NCBI GenBank assembly: GCA_937921865.1
Contig: CAKZWF010000022.1
Coordinates: forward strand, 62,001-126,000
Length of the DNA: 64,000 bases
Direction: 5' to 3'
DNA from: an uncultured Pseudomonadales bacterium
GTDB lineage: Bacteria; Pseudomonadota; Gammaproteobacteria; Pseudomonadales; Azotimanducaceae
Below the pieces are notes generated by a model. That model was not told the DNA's origin. It saw only the letters and a program-made list of their open reading frames with translations, and ran no database searches. This document shows, piece after piece, positions 1 through 8,998 of the stretch. A program made the position numbers and the translations under genes. Numbering within the stretch: the stretch's first letter is position 1; every line of letters starts with the position of its first letter.

Positions 1-2
1 AG

Positions 3-1028
3 TTTTCGATCGTTGATCCACAGAACGGCGATCGCGCCTACGATCTTGAGAATGATCCCGAATGGACGAACCCGCCCGCGAGTCGTCTGGCCATTGATCT
101 TGCCTGGTCCACGACCGACTACGCTAACAGCGGAAACCAGGGCGATGGTGCCAGCGCAGTGAGCATCAACGCGCTGACTGATCCCGAGGCAGTTGGTGAC
201 GGCAGTTATATCGTGACCTCGGCAATCGCGATTCCCGACGGCTCTCTGGCGCCCAACATCGCGGCCACCGGCAGTGGTGGTGCGGTGGTGGAAGGACACG
301 CGTCGGTAGATTTCGGCACCCCTGGTAATCCGTCCATTGAGCAGGTGCCGCTGCGCAACGTGGTCGACTACTTCAGCATCGACGAGAGCAGCGGCAATGC
401 AATAGCCCGCCGGGAGATAGCCGATCTGGATGGTTGTCTAGGCTGCCACGGCCAACTGTCGCTGCACGGGGACAATCGCACCGACACTGTTCAGGGCTGT
501 GCCACCTGCCACAATCCCCGCAACACCGATAAGAGCGTTCGAGAGATAGCGCTGAATCCGCCCACCGACGGCAAAGACGAAGAGTCCATCGACTTCAAAA
601 CCATGGTGCATGGCATCCATGCCAGTGCCTTCCGCACGGCGGCGTTACAGATAGTCGGGTTTCGCGGTTTTACCACCTACGTGTATGACGAGGAACACGT
701 TCAGTATCCGGGAGACCTGAAAGACTGCAGAGCCTGTCACCTGCCAGATACGTTCACACTGCCGCTAAACGCGGAGGTTCTGGGCACAACCTTTGATACT
801 GGCGCCGATATCACCGATCCAACAGACGATCGTGTGGTCACTGCCACTTCTTCCACCTGTTCAGCCTGTCACGACGCCGGCTCGAGCAAAGCCCACATGG
901 AAAACAACGGCGGCAGTTTCGATACCACTCAACAGGCCATCGATGCCGGGCTGGTGATTGAGCAGTGCGATGTCTGCCACGGAGAAGGACGATCGGCTGA
1001 CGTGCGCGTGGTACACAGTCTGGAATAA
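3..1028 (+). CDS. OmcA/MtrC-type multihaem c-type cytochrome, 3' part
   Basis: The reading frame is open from the window edge, so the 5' end of the gene lies outside. The visible 341 codons carry five CxxCH haem-binding motifs: CLGCH (about 435), CATCH (498), CRACH (726), CSACH (858) and CDVCH (966). Paired motifs and a VHGIH histidine stretch fit the C-terminal half of the decahaem OmcA/MtrC family, which sits at the outer membrane and passes electrons to extracellular acceptors. The protein ends shortly after the last haem motif, as is usual in the family. Export and localisation cannot be judged because the N-terminus is missing. No porin or partner cytochrome is visible downstream, where a tRNA gene follows. 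The family call is fairly firm; the electron acceptor is unknown. Confidence 0.85.
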   Translation, partial: FSIVDPQNGDRAYDLENDPEWTNPPASRLAIDLAWSTTDYANSGNQGDGASAVSINALTDPEAVGDGSYIVTSAIAIPDGSLAPNIAATGSGGAVVEGHASVDFGTPGNPSIEQVPLRNVVDYFSIDESSGNAIARREIADLDGCLGCHGQLSLHGDNRTDTVQGCATCHNPRNTDKSVREIALNPPTDGKDEESIDFKTMVHGIHASAFRTAALQIVGFRGFTTYVYDEEHVQYPGDLKDCRACHLPDTFTLPLNAEVLGTTFDTGADITDPTDDRVVTATSSTCSACHDAGSSKAHMENNGGSFDTTQQAIDAGLVIEQCDVCHGEGRSADVRVVHSLE

Positions 1029-1108
1029 GCATTTGAATGCGTCGTGCTGCAGCGGAGGCCAGGCCGGAGGTTCTATTTCCCCTGGTCTCATCACGGCAGA
1101 AAACTATG

Positions 1109-1133
1109 TCGGAGTGAGAGGATTTGAACCTCC
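1109..1133 (-). other. tRNA-Pro 3'-end fragment, inverted
   Basis: On the minus strand these 25 bases reproduce the T arm and 3' acceptor strand of a tRNA-Pro. They match the complement of the intact tRNA at 1296-1320 at 23 of 25 positions; the two differences are transitions. The T loop reads TTCAAAT rather than TTCGAAT, which suggests descent from another proline isoacceptor. No matching 5' acceptor strand, D arm or anticodon arm is present, so it is not a gene. Such 3'-end copies are typical of attachment-site scars left by integrated elements, but no integrase is visible, so that origin is an inference. Confidence 0.6.
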
Positions 1134-1246
1134 AGGGGCCTCTGTGGACTCGTTGATCTGGCTACGACCCAAAGGTAGATCTCAGTTCGCCGGGACAATC
1201 TGTTAGCTGCACGGACAGTGAGCATCGGTTAAGATTAGGACACGGT

Positions 1247-1323
1247 CGGAGCGTGGCGCAGCCTGGTAGCGCACCTGTCTCGGGGTCAGGGGGTCGGAGG
1301 TTCGAATCCTCTCGCTCCGACCA
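1247..1323 (+). tRNA. tRNA-Pro (anticodon CGG)
   Basis: A 77-base cloverleaf can be folded by eye. The acceptor stem pairs CGGAGCG with CGCTCCG, the D stem pairs GCGC with GCGC, and the T arm is GGAGG-TTCGAAT-CCTCT. The anticodon loop CTCGGGG gives anticodon CGG, which reads CCG proline codons. The 3' CCA is encoded. The base of the anticodon loop has a T-T mismatch (CCTGT against TCAGG), a small irregularity. The sequence closely follows bacterial tRNA-Pro genes. It stands alone between the cytochrome gene and the ArsR/SRPBCC pair. Confidence 0.95.
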
Positions 1324-1460
1324 ACTTCAAGTTGCTTCTCCCCACACCTGTCGTTGTATCGGTGCCTCCATATCATCCCAGTGGCTTTCTAACTGCTTGC
1401 GGATCTTTTCGGGCGCGTTTTGTATCGGCGCACGCGCTCTGAGAACAACCGATCCGCTGG

Positions 1461-1982
1461 CTAGTCGCGGCCAGGAATGGCAACTTTCGCATAGTCCAGT
1501 TCCGGCATTGATTGATCTACCTCGCGTCCCGCCAGGTATGTTTCCAGCAAGTCAGTGTGGTGATGCCAGCCGCCTAGAATTGAGTTGAGAATCTTCCCGT
1601 TCAGTTCAGCAGGCGAGTACTGCACGACGTCGGTAAAAGTCAGATGGCAGCCTTGCTCAGTCGCCTTCAACTCATAGCGCATCGATCCGCATTGCAACAG
1701 CTTTGGTGGATCGAGCTCTGTGACCGTCCCGGTCATGTGCGCCGGTCCATCACACTCACCACCGAACCAGATTTCGAAGTGTCCGCCTAGAGCGAGCTCC
1801 AGCGTGAACCCGGGAAACCAGCACTCACGCTGATTCGGATCGGTGATTGCCGCCCAGACCTTGTCGACCGAGTGATTCAGGTTCCGTTCAAATTTTACGA
1901 AGGTGCTGCCATCGGTGAGTTTGCCAACTGTGCCAAGGTGATCTGGTGGGACGGTGGCCGGATCTCTGAGAGTGTCATTCAT
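1461..1982 (-). CDS. SRPBCC (AHSA1-like) domain protein
   Basis: A 173-residue protein of the START/Bet v1-like SRPBCC superfamily, AHSA1 branch. Landmarks are the N-terminal segment FVKFERNLNHSVDKVWAAIT, the DPNQRECWFPGF stretch and the late LTFTDVVQY strand. These proteins form a helix-grip cavity that binds hydrophobic ligands; the ligand here is unknown. The start is taken at the ATG that overlaps the arsR stop codon by ATGA (1979-1982), with GAGGAGGAAG just upstream as ribosome binding site. A longer frame exists upstream but would run through arsR. ArsR-AHSA1 pairs are common, and the repressor probably controls both genes. Confidence 0.85.
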   Translation of the reverse strand: MNDTLRDPATVPPDHLGTVGKLTDGSTFVKFERNLNHSVDKVWAAITDPNQRECWFPGFTLELALGGHFEIWFGGECDGPAHMTGTVTELDPPKLLQCGSMRYELKATEQGCHLTFTDVVQYSPAELNGKILNSILGGWHHHTDLLETYLAGREVDQSMPELDYAKVAIPGRD

Positions 1983-2296
1983 CGATCTTCCTCCTCGGGA
2001 AGGTTGTTCAGGTGCGCTTCCAGTGCATCCAGCCTGTCGGCCCAGAATTGTCGATAGGGTTGCAACCACTGGTCCAGCTCGCGCAGCGGCTGTGGATTGA
2101 TGCTGTAGAGGCGTTGCTGACCGTTGCGTTCGACGCTGACCAGGCCGGACTCGCGCAGAATGCGCAGGTGTTTGGATACCACCGGCTGACTTTGGCCGAT
2201 CAGTTCAACCAGTTGATTGACAGGCTTGGCGCCATCGATCATCGCTTCGAGGAGCAATCGGCGATTGGGTTCAGCAAGGGCTGCGAACGTACTCAT
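1979..2296 (-). CDS. ArsR/SmtB-family repressor
   Basis: A 105-residue winged-helix protein. The core runs from MSTFAALAEPNRRLLLEAMI through the recognition helix region QSQPVVSKHLRILRESGLV to the beta wing VERNGQQRLYSI. This is the usual ArsR layout. The metal-binding cysteine motif of arsenic or zinc sensors is absent, so it is probably not a metalloregulator; many AHSA1-linked members lack it. It is translationally coupled to the SRPBCC gene downstream through an ATGA overlap. The promoter region just upstream has palindromic AT-rich sequence that could be its own operator. Confidence 0.88.
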   Translation of the reverse strand: MSTFAALAEPNRRLLLEAMIDGAKPVNQLVELIGQSQPVVSKHLRILRESGLVSVERNGQQRLYSINPQPLRELDQWLQPYRQFWADRLDALEAHLNNLPEEEDR

Positions 2297-2305
2297 TGAA
2301 AGAGT

Positions 2306-2326
2306 ATATCTATTTAGATATATATC
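2306..2326. promoter_or_regulatory. Candidate ArsR operator
   Basis: Ten bases upstream of the arsR start lies ATATCT-ATTT-AGATAT, a perfect 6-base inverted repeat. It overlaps a second palindrome, GATATATATC (2317-2326). ArsR-family dimers commonly bind such AT-rich dyads overlapping their own promoter. Autoregulation is inferred from position and symmetry only. Confidence 0.45.
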
Positions 2327-2374
2327 TTCAACGGTATATTAAGATTTCAGCAGAATTATTGCGGCACCGGCCGA

Positions 2375-3547
2375 TTAGATCAGTATGCGTTCCCGGCTGT
2401 ACAGATAGGTAGCGAGCCAGGCCAGCAGCGCCGCAGCCAGGCTGGTGCAGATCGCCGATACTACAACGTAGACCGGATCAATCGGAGCGGAACTGATCAG
2501 ATCGTTGATCAGCAGTGACTGGCTGAGACTTGGCACGCTCATCAAGACTGCGGACGCTTCGACGTTCATCAGCTGGGTGACAATCAGCGGCAGCGTAGGC
2601 ACCAGAATAACTAGGGTCAGATAAGTCTGGGCTTCTTTGTAGCTTTTGGCGAAAGAGGCAACCACGGTCAACAGCGCGGCACCAAATAACATCAGCGGAA
2701 TCGATATCAGAAAAATCTTCACGCAGGTCGCGAGCGTTATTTCCAGCGACATGCCGATGCGATGTAAGGGGGCAAATGGAATGGCAATTGCCAGGCTGGC
2801 GAGAAACAGCGCTACAGACACAGCGCTGAACACACTGGTAGCCAGCAGTTTACCTAGCACCAGTTCGCGTCGGCTGATCGGCTGGCACAGCAGCGGCTCG
2901 AGGGAACCGTGCTCGCGTTCGCCTGCGGTAGAGTCGATGGCCAGATAAAAACCGCCCATGAATACCACCAGCACCAGCAGGTAAGGCAGCGTGGCCAGCA
3001 GTGACAGCGCGCGCGCGGCGGGGGATGCAGTGTCGATTTCCTGGACCATGACCGGTGCCATGACCGCAGGGTCTATGCCTCGGATCTGCAGTCTCAGCAT
3101 GCCCAGCGTTCTGGCATAGCGACCGATCATTTCCCGGGCCTGGGCAAACTGACGTCGTACCGAGCCGAGCTCTGAGCTGTCGTAAGTCAGTGCTACTGAA
3201 TTGATTTTGCCGCTGCGAAAACGCTCAGGGTAGTCGGCGCTGATCGTGAGAATCAGATCGTGGCGGTCGGCCTCCACCTCAGCTTTGGGATCGGCGACAT
3301 CGAGATAGAGGAGCTCGGTGTTTTCACTTTCTAAAAACGCCACCAGACCGGGTGCGTATTGAGCACCAACAACTGCAATATTCACCGGGTCGTCAGACTT
3401 CCCGACTGCCGTGTTCAGAACAAACGACATCATCGCAATGAATAGAGCGGGTCCACCAATGGCCAGAGAGAATGACGAGATGATGGTGCGTCGATCGCGG
3501 ACATTGTCCCGGCATTCTTTGAACAGAACCGTCAGCAGCTTACTCAT
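2375..3547 (-). CDS. ABC-2 type transporter permease (NatB-like)
   Basis: A 390-residue inner-membrane permease. It has one N-terminal membrane segment (near FSLAIGGPALFIAMMSFVL), a large periplasmic loop of about 140 residues, then a block of about five membrane helices ending ALLAWLATYLYSRERILI. That topology fits the NatB/ABC-2 family, and the TAGEREHGSLEPLLCQP motif before the second helix is its usual cytoplasmic signature. The ATG at 3547 overlaps the end of the ATPase gene by 8 bases, so the two are translationally coupled. The exported substrate is unknown; NatAB proteins export sodium, but that should not be assumed here. Confidence 0.85.
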   Translation of the reverse strand: MSKLLTVLFKECRDNVRDRRTIISSFSLAIGGPALFIAMMSFVLNTAVGKSDDPVNIAVVGAQYAPGLVAFLESENTELLYLDVADPKAEVEADRHDLILTISADYPERFRSGKINSVALTYDSSELGSVRRQFAQAREMIGRYARTLGMLRLQIRGIDPAVMAPVMVQEIDTASPAARALSLLATLPYLLVLVVFMGGFYLAIDSTAGEREHGSLEPLLCQPISRRELVLGKLLATSVFSAVSVALFLASLAIAIPFAPLHRIGMSLEITLATCVKIFLISIPLMLFGAALLTVVASFAKSYKEAQTYLTLVILVPTLPLIVTQLMNVEASAVLMSVPSLSQSLLINDLISSAPIDPVYVVVSAICTSLAAALLAWLATYLYSRERILI

Positions 3548-4268
3548 GGGCGCTGTCGCCGAGGCTGGTGACAAAAGCGTCTTCCAGATTGTTATGGCCG
3601 GTGCTGGCTATCAACTCATCAAGCGTGCCCTGGAATCGAACCTGGCCGCCACCGATGACCACCACGTCTTCACACAGGTTGGCGACTTCCTGCATCACGT
3701 GGCTGGAAAACAGGATGCAGCGACCTTCGTCACGCAGTTTCAAGATCAGTTCGCGCAGTGCCCGGGTGGCCATCACATCCAGGCCGTTGGTTGGCTCGTC
3801 AAGGATCAGATGCCCGGGGTCGTGGACCAGCGCACGAGCCAGTGCAACTTTTATGCGCTGACCCTGGGAAAAACCTTTTACCCGTCGATCAGCGAAGGCC
3901 TCTATTTCCAGATCCTGGATGAGTTGCTCCACGCGGTCGCGCAGCGATGTGCCTTTGAGGCCGTGCAGTTCGCCGTAATAGCGGATGTTCTCCCGCGCGG
4001 TCAGGCGTTCATAGAGTCCGGTTGCATGGGGTAACACACCAATTTCGCCGCGCACGGCCATTGGTTCTGAAGCAATATCACAGCCGCCCACGCTTGCGGT
4101 GCCTGAATCGGCAGTGATGACGGTGGACAGGATGCGTAATGTGGTCGACTTGCCCGCCCCGTTAGGGCCCAGCAAAGCGGTAATCCGCTGATCAGCAGCG
4201 CTGAAGGAGACATTCCGGATTGCCTCGACCTTGCCGAATGACTTGCTCAGGCCCTCGATCCGGATCAC
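3540..4268 (-). CDS. ABC transporter ATP-binding protein (NatA-like)
   Basis: A 242-residue ATPase. Walker A is GPNGAGKS, the Q-loop is followed by a YGELHGLKG segment, the signature is FSQGQR, Walker B with the catalytic glutamate is LILDEPTNGLD, and the switch histidine is in FSSHV. Length and sequence fit the NatA/CcmA group that pairs with ABC-2 permeases. The chosen start is the GTG at 4268, whose last bases form a GTGA overlap with the stop codon of the upstream hydrolase gene. The first residues, VIRIEGLSKSF, then match the normal beginning of the family. It powers the permease encoded downstream. Confidence 0.9.
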   Translation of the reverse strand: MIRIEGLSKSFGKVEAIRNVSFSAADQRITALLGPNGAGKSTTLRILSTVITADSGTASVGGCDIASEPMAVRGEIGVLPHATGLYERLTARENIRYYGELHGLKGTSLRDRVEQLIQDLEIEAFADRRVKGFSQGQRIKVALARALVHDPGHLILDEPTNGLDVMATRALRELILKLRDEGRCILFSSHVMQEVANLCEDVVVIGGGQVRFQGTLDELIASTGHNNLEDAFVTSLGDSAHE

Positions 4269-5746
4269 GGCGCAGGTCCCATGCTGTCCAGGAAAAAGGG
4301 CATTGCCCGGAGCCGATCGACACACTGTGTGTCCAGCGCCTGCCAGTCGGCGGTTTCGACAAACTCACTGATCAAGCCGGGGATACAGCCTCGATTGAAG
4401 ATGCCGTGACCCTGCCCCGGGCCGATCACGTGCAGACTGTTAGGCATCTGACTGTCGACCATTTTGCCGTAGGCGGGCGGTGTAATCGGGTCTTCTTCAC
4501 CTGACAGAATCAGCGTAGGTATCGGCAGGGTCAGCGGATCTTTGAGATCCGGGTCTATTGCCCCTGATGGCCAGTGTTCGCAGATGGTCAGTAACGATTC
4601 GGTCTGGGTGCTGCCGAGATAGGAAGCATCCAGCGCTGCCCAATCCACCTCGCCCATAAAGGGTATGTCTTCGGCGCAGACTACTGCATTGTGCATCCCG
4701 GCCCTGATCATGCCCTGCAGTTCGTTGAGAATGCGCAATGCATTGGCAGCGATGGGACGATAGTCACCATCCAGGTAGGCCTGATTGATGATCAGCGGGA
4801 TCAGGGCGGCAGTTTCAGGTGCATAGCTGAGCATGCGCAGGGTGATCGCCAGATGCTCCACACCGACGGTGATCTGCTTCAGTTCACCTGTCAGTGGGTC
4901 AGCAATCTCCACGGTTACCGGGTCTGCTGTCAGCCGATTCAGCAGTGTTTCGAGGTTTGCGCCCAGCTCAGGAAACGCGTTGTTGCAATCAGCGTCGGAC
5001 TCACACCGGGCCAGCAGTCGATCCAGCGTTTGCTGGGCATTGACCGCGGCATTGGGACCCAGCGCCAGCTCCGGTGGGACCACGCCGTCTATGATCAGGG
5101 CTCGAGTGCGCTCGGGATAGCGCCGCGCGTAGTGCAGGGCGACCCGGGTACCGTAGGACACGCCATACAGGCTCAGTTGCTGATAGCCGAGCGCTTCGCG
5201 AACGGTATCGAGATCTCTGACCGCCACGCTGGTGGTGAAGTAGCGCGGGTCCTGATCAAAGCCAGCAAGGCACTCCCGGGTGGCTGCCACCACAGCTTCC
5301 TGATCAAAATCCGCCACCAGCGCATCCTGTTCGGGGCAGTCCAGAGGTGTGGAAAGGCCGGTGCCGCGCTGGTCGACGATGACAATATCCCGCTCGCGCA
5401 GGATCGCCGAAAATACCCCGGCGCTCTGGGCGTAGAGAGAGAGCGAGGAGCCACCCGGACCACCGTTAATGACCGTGAAGGCATCGGGTTGCGGTTCAGG
5501 GCTCAATGATTCAATAACGGCAATTCTCAGATCCACGCTAGCGCCGTCAGGCTGTGCGGGATTTTCGGGTTGCCGGAGAGTGGCGCACCTGGCCTGGACC
5601 AGACCAATACCCTGGCTGGCTTTGAGTTGACAATCACTGAATTCCAGCGACGGGGCGGATAACTGAGCTGTGGCGGGTGTAGTCAGCAGCAGGATTGCCG
5701 CCAGGACGCCAACGGCTGTCGCAATCAGCGCTCGGGAGGTGTGCAT
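4265..5746 (-). CDS. Exported alpha/beta hydrolase, S33/TAP-like peptidase
   Basis: A 493-residue protein with a signal peptide (MHTSRALIATAVGVLAAILL, cleavage expected near TATAQ). The alpha/beta hydrolase core shows the oxyanion segment NGGPGGSSL, nucleophile motif GVSYGT, an aspartate in LSGEEDPITP and a histidine in GQGHGIFNRGC, the last two within a TAP-like C-terminal domain. These are marks of the tripeptidyl/prolyl aminopeptidase S33 family. It would act in the periplasm or outside the cell, cleaving N-terminal residues from peptides or hydrolysing esters. It lies 11 bases after ispB and overlaps the ABC ATPase gene by 4 bases, so all four genes probably share a transcript. Confidence 0.85.
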   Translation of the reverse strand: MHTSRALIATAVGVLAAILLLTTPATAQLSAPSLEFSDCQLKASQGIGLVQARCATLRQPENPAQPDGASVDLRIAVIESLSPEPQPDAFTVINGGPGGSSLSLYAQSAGVFSAILRERDIVIVDQRGTGLSTPLDCPEQDALVADFDQEAVVAATRECLAGFDQDPRYFTTSVAVRDLDTVREALGYQQLSLYGVSYGTRVALHYARRYPERTRALIIDGVVPPELALGPNAAVNAQQTLDRLLARCESDADCNNAFPELGANLETLLNRLTADPVTVEIADPLTGELKQITVGVEHLAITLRMLSYAPETAALIPLIINQAYLDGDYRPIAANALRILNELQGMIRAGMHNAVVCAEDIPFMGEVDWAALDASYLGSTQTESLLTICEHWPSGAIDPDLKDPLTLPIPTLILSGEEDPITPPAYGKMVDSQMPNSLHVIGPGQGHGIFNRGCIPGLISEFVETADWQALDTQCVDRLRAMPFFLDSMGPAP

Positions 5747-5757
5747 CGGCTTGAGAA

Positions 5758-6789
5758 TCAGCTCAGACGGGAAACGCAGAAGCGGTTGAGATCGTCCAGG
5801 GCCTGGCGATAGGGACTTTCCGGCAATACCGACAGGCAATCCACAGCCAGTTCACTTTGGCGCCGAGCGGCTTCCCGGGTGTAGTCGAGTGCACCGGAGT
5901 CTTTCACCACTCTGAGCACTTCAGGCAGGTGCTCTCCTGATTGTGCTTCTATCGCCTGACGAATCACCCGGCTGCCGGTATCACCGGATGCCTGCAGCGC
6001 CGCGATCAGGGGCAGGGTGAGCTTGCCTTCAGCGAGATCATCGCCGACGTTTTTTCCCATGGCTTCAGAATCGCCGGCGTAGTCCAGCCAGTCGTCGACC
6101 AGCTGATAAGCCAGGCCAAAATGCTGGCCAAACAGCTTCAGCGCCTGTATCTGTTCTGCGCTGCCCGCTGCGAGCACACCTGCGGTGTGGGCAGCGGCCT
6201 GAAAAAGCAGTGCAGTCTTGCAGCGGATCACTTCCAGATAGCTGGCTTCGCTGATCTCACAGTTGCCGACATTAGCCAGCTGCATGACTTCACCTTCGGC
6301 TATGGTGTTTGTCGCATCAGACAGAATGCTCATGATGGGCATGCTGTTGAGTTCGACCATCAGCTGGAAAGCTCGGGAGTAGAGGAAATCACCGACCAGC
6401 ACACTGGGTGCGTTGCCCCAGGTAGCGTTTGCGGTGGCGCGTCCCCTGCGCAGCACGGAATGATCAACCACGTCATCGTGCAACAGGGTGGCGGTATGGA
6501 GGAATTCGATCACTGTGGCCAGCCGGATCTGGGCCGGGCCACTGCAGCCCAGCGCGCGCGTGCCCAGCAGGACCATCAGCGGTCGCAGGCGCTTACCCCC
6601 ACTTTCGACAATGTACTGGCTGATTTCCTCAACCATATCCACATCTGAGGTGAGCTGACGGGGGATCAGAGAATTAACGTCGGCAAAGTCATCGGCAACC
6701 AGAGCGTAGATGCTGCCCAGCGGGCCAGCAGGTGTGGGGCGCGACTCGGTATTGAGTTCAGCGCTGATGATGGCGGGTTCGCCTGACAT
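5758..6789 (-). CDS. ispB: Octaprenyl-type polyprenyl diphosphate synthase
   Basis: A 343-residue trans-prenyltransferase that makes the isoprenoid tail of quinones from IPP and farnesyl diphosphate. The first aspartate-rich motif is LLHDDVVD, followed by the RRG loop; the second is QLVDDWLDY, followed by GKNVGDDLAEGK. GGKRLRP near residue 70 binds diphosphate. The N-terminus is about 25 residues longer than in Escherichia coli IspB, so a downstream start is possible. The gene is divergent from rplU-rpmA-obgE, the same arrangement as in many gammaproteobacteria, which supports ispB over ispA. The chain length of the product cannot be read with certainty. Confidence 0.92.
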   Translation of the reverse strand: MSGEPAIISAELNTESRPTPAGPLGSIYALVADDFADVNSLIPRQLTSDVDMVEEISQYIVESGGKRLRPLMVLLGTRALGCSGPAQIRLATVIEFLHTATLLHDDVVDHSVLRRGRATANATWGNAPSVLVGDFLYSRAFQLMVELNSMPIMSILSDATNTIAEGEVMQLANVGNCEISEASYLEVIRCKTALLFQAAAHTAGVLAAGSAEQIQALKLFGQHFGLAYQLVDDWLDYAGDSEAMGKNVGDDLAEGKLTLPLIAALQASGDTGSRVIRQAIEAQSGEHLPEVLRVVKDSGALDYTREAARRQSELAVDCLSVLPESPYRQALDDLNRFCVSRLS

Positions 6790-6894
6790 ACCGATTCCTG
6801 TTGCGATGTTCTGTATTGTGATGGCTGTTGGTGTCGTCGTTGTCGGGCATTATTTCACGCTTTTCGCCATAGTGCGTCCACTACCGCTAAGTCG

Positions 6895-6923
6895 TTGTAA
6901 TCGCAAATCTTTGCCCGTAGAAT
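6895..6923 (+). promoter_or_regulatory. Candidate promoter for rplU-rpmA
   Basis: TTGTAA (6895-6900) and TAGAAT (6918-6923) are separated by 17 bases, a good sigma-70 layout pointing toward rplU. Transcription would begin near 6930 and give a leader of about 215 bases before the rplU start. Not proven; other hexamer pairs in the 354-bp ispB-rplU gap are weaker. Confidence 0.5.
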
Positions 6924-6938
6924 TACGCGCCTTTCGCG

Positions 6939-6994
6939 ACACCCCAAAACACGCACGCCGTGTGGTCAGGGGTGTTCTGCCCGGTTTGGCCGGG
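6939..6994 (+). promoter_or_regulatory. Structured leader of rplU mRNA
   Basis: Within the predicted leader, ACACCCC (6939-6945) pairs with GGGGTGT (6969-6975) around an inner ACACG/CGTGT stem. A second stem, CCCGG (6980-6984) with CCGGG (6990-6994), follows. Leaders of ribosomal protein operons often fold into sites bound by their own product. No known L21 leader motif was recognised, so a regulatory role is only suggested. Confidence 0.35.
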
Positions 6995-7143
6995 AAGTAA
7001 TACAAGATTGATGTTCCGTACGGGTACCGGGCTGCATTGTAATACAGGCAGTGGTGGAGCCGGAATCCTCGAGGCTGCATAAGCTGGCAGCATTCTGGAT
7101 GGGCTCAAATTCTCAAAACGGGACCTTTTTAAGGAGTACGAGT

Positions 7144-7455
7144 GTGTTTGCGGTGTTTTCAAGTGGCGGTAAGCAACATCGGGTGACCGAAGGCGAGATC
7201 GTCAAGATCGAGATGCTGAAGGCAGAACCTGGTGAAGAAGTGGTTTTTGATCAGGTTCTTATGGTTGCTGACGGTGACGACGTCGCTGTTGGTACGCCTT
7301 ATGTGTCTGGCGGCAAGGTGACAGCCGAAGTGCTGCGTCATGATCGTCATAAGAAAATCAGCGTGCTGAAATTCAAGCGCCGTAAAGATTTTCTGCGCCG
7401 TCAGGGTCACAGACAGTATTTTACCGAATTGAAAATCACCGCTATCAGCGCCTAA
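7144..7455 (+). CDS. rplU: Large ribosomal subunit protein bL21
   Basis: A 103-residue bL21 protein of the usual length. It begins (M)[13 protein letters not shown], carries the [19 protein letters not shown] basic stretch and ends [11 protein letters not shown], all diagnostic of the family. The start is GTG at 7144, chosen because AAGGAG (7131-7136) lies at good distance and the protein then starts exactly like its homologues; a longer frame upstream has no support. It binds 23S rRNA in the 50S subunit. It is the first gene of the rplU-rpmA unit. Confidence 0.97.
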   Translation: MFAVFSSGGKQHRVTEGEIVKIEMLKAEPGEEVVFDQVLMVADGDDVAVGTPYVSGGKVTAEVLRHDRHKKISVLKFKRRKDFLRRQGHRQYFTELKITAISA

Positions 7456-7474
7456 CAGGCTCGGGAGACTTACA

Positions 7475-7741
7475 ATGGCACATAAAAAGGCAGGCGGCAG
7501 TACTCGTAACGGTCGCGATTCAGAATCTAAACGCCTGGGCGTGAAGCGGTATGGCGGCGAGCTCGTGAGCGCCGGCAACATCATTGTCCGGCAGCGCGGC
7601 ACCAAGTTTCACCCCGGCGCCAATGTAGGCTGCGGACGGGACTACACGCTGTTCGCAAAATCCGATGGCCATGTGAAGTTTCTGACTCGTGGCCCCCACG
7701 GTCGGAAGTTTGTGACGGTTGAGCCCGTCACCAGCGCTTAA
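7475..7741 (+). CDS. rpmA: Large ribosomal subunit protein bL27
   Basis: An 88-residue bL27 protein. It begins [20 protein letters not shown], followed by LGVKRYGGE and the [15 protein letters not shown] strand, as in all bL27 proteins. The N-terminal tail reaches the peptidyl transferase centre and helps position tRNA. The gene lies 19 bases after rplU, with CTCGGGAG upstream as ribosome binding site. A strong intrinsic terminator follows directly. Confidence 0.97.
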   Translation: MAHKKAGGSTRNGRDSESKRLGVKRYGGELVSAGNIIVRQRGTKFHPGANVGCGRDYTLFAKSDGHVKFLTRGPHGRKFVTVEPVTSA

Positions 7742-8992
<1,251 letters not shown>

Positions 8993-8998
8993 TCTGCA

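Noticed and set aside
1253-1588. Plus-strand open frame over the tRNA-Pro gene
   Set aside because: It starts inside the tRNA and runs across the antisense of the SRPBCC gene; no ribosome binding site or homology.
4691-5509. Plus-strand frame opposite the S33 hydrolase
   Set aside because: The minus strand has the signal peptide and catalytic motifs.
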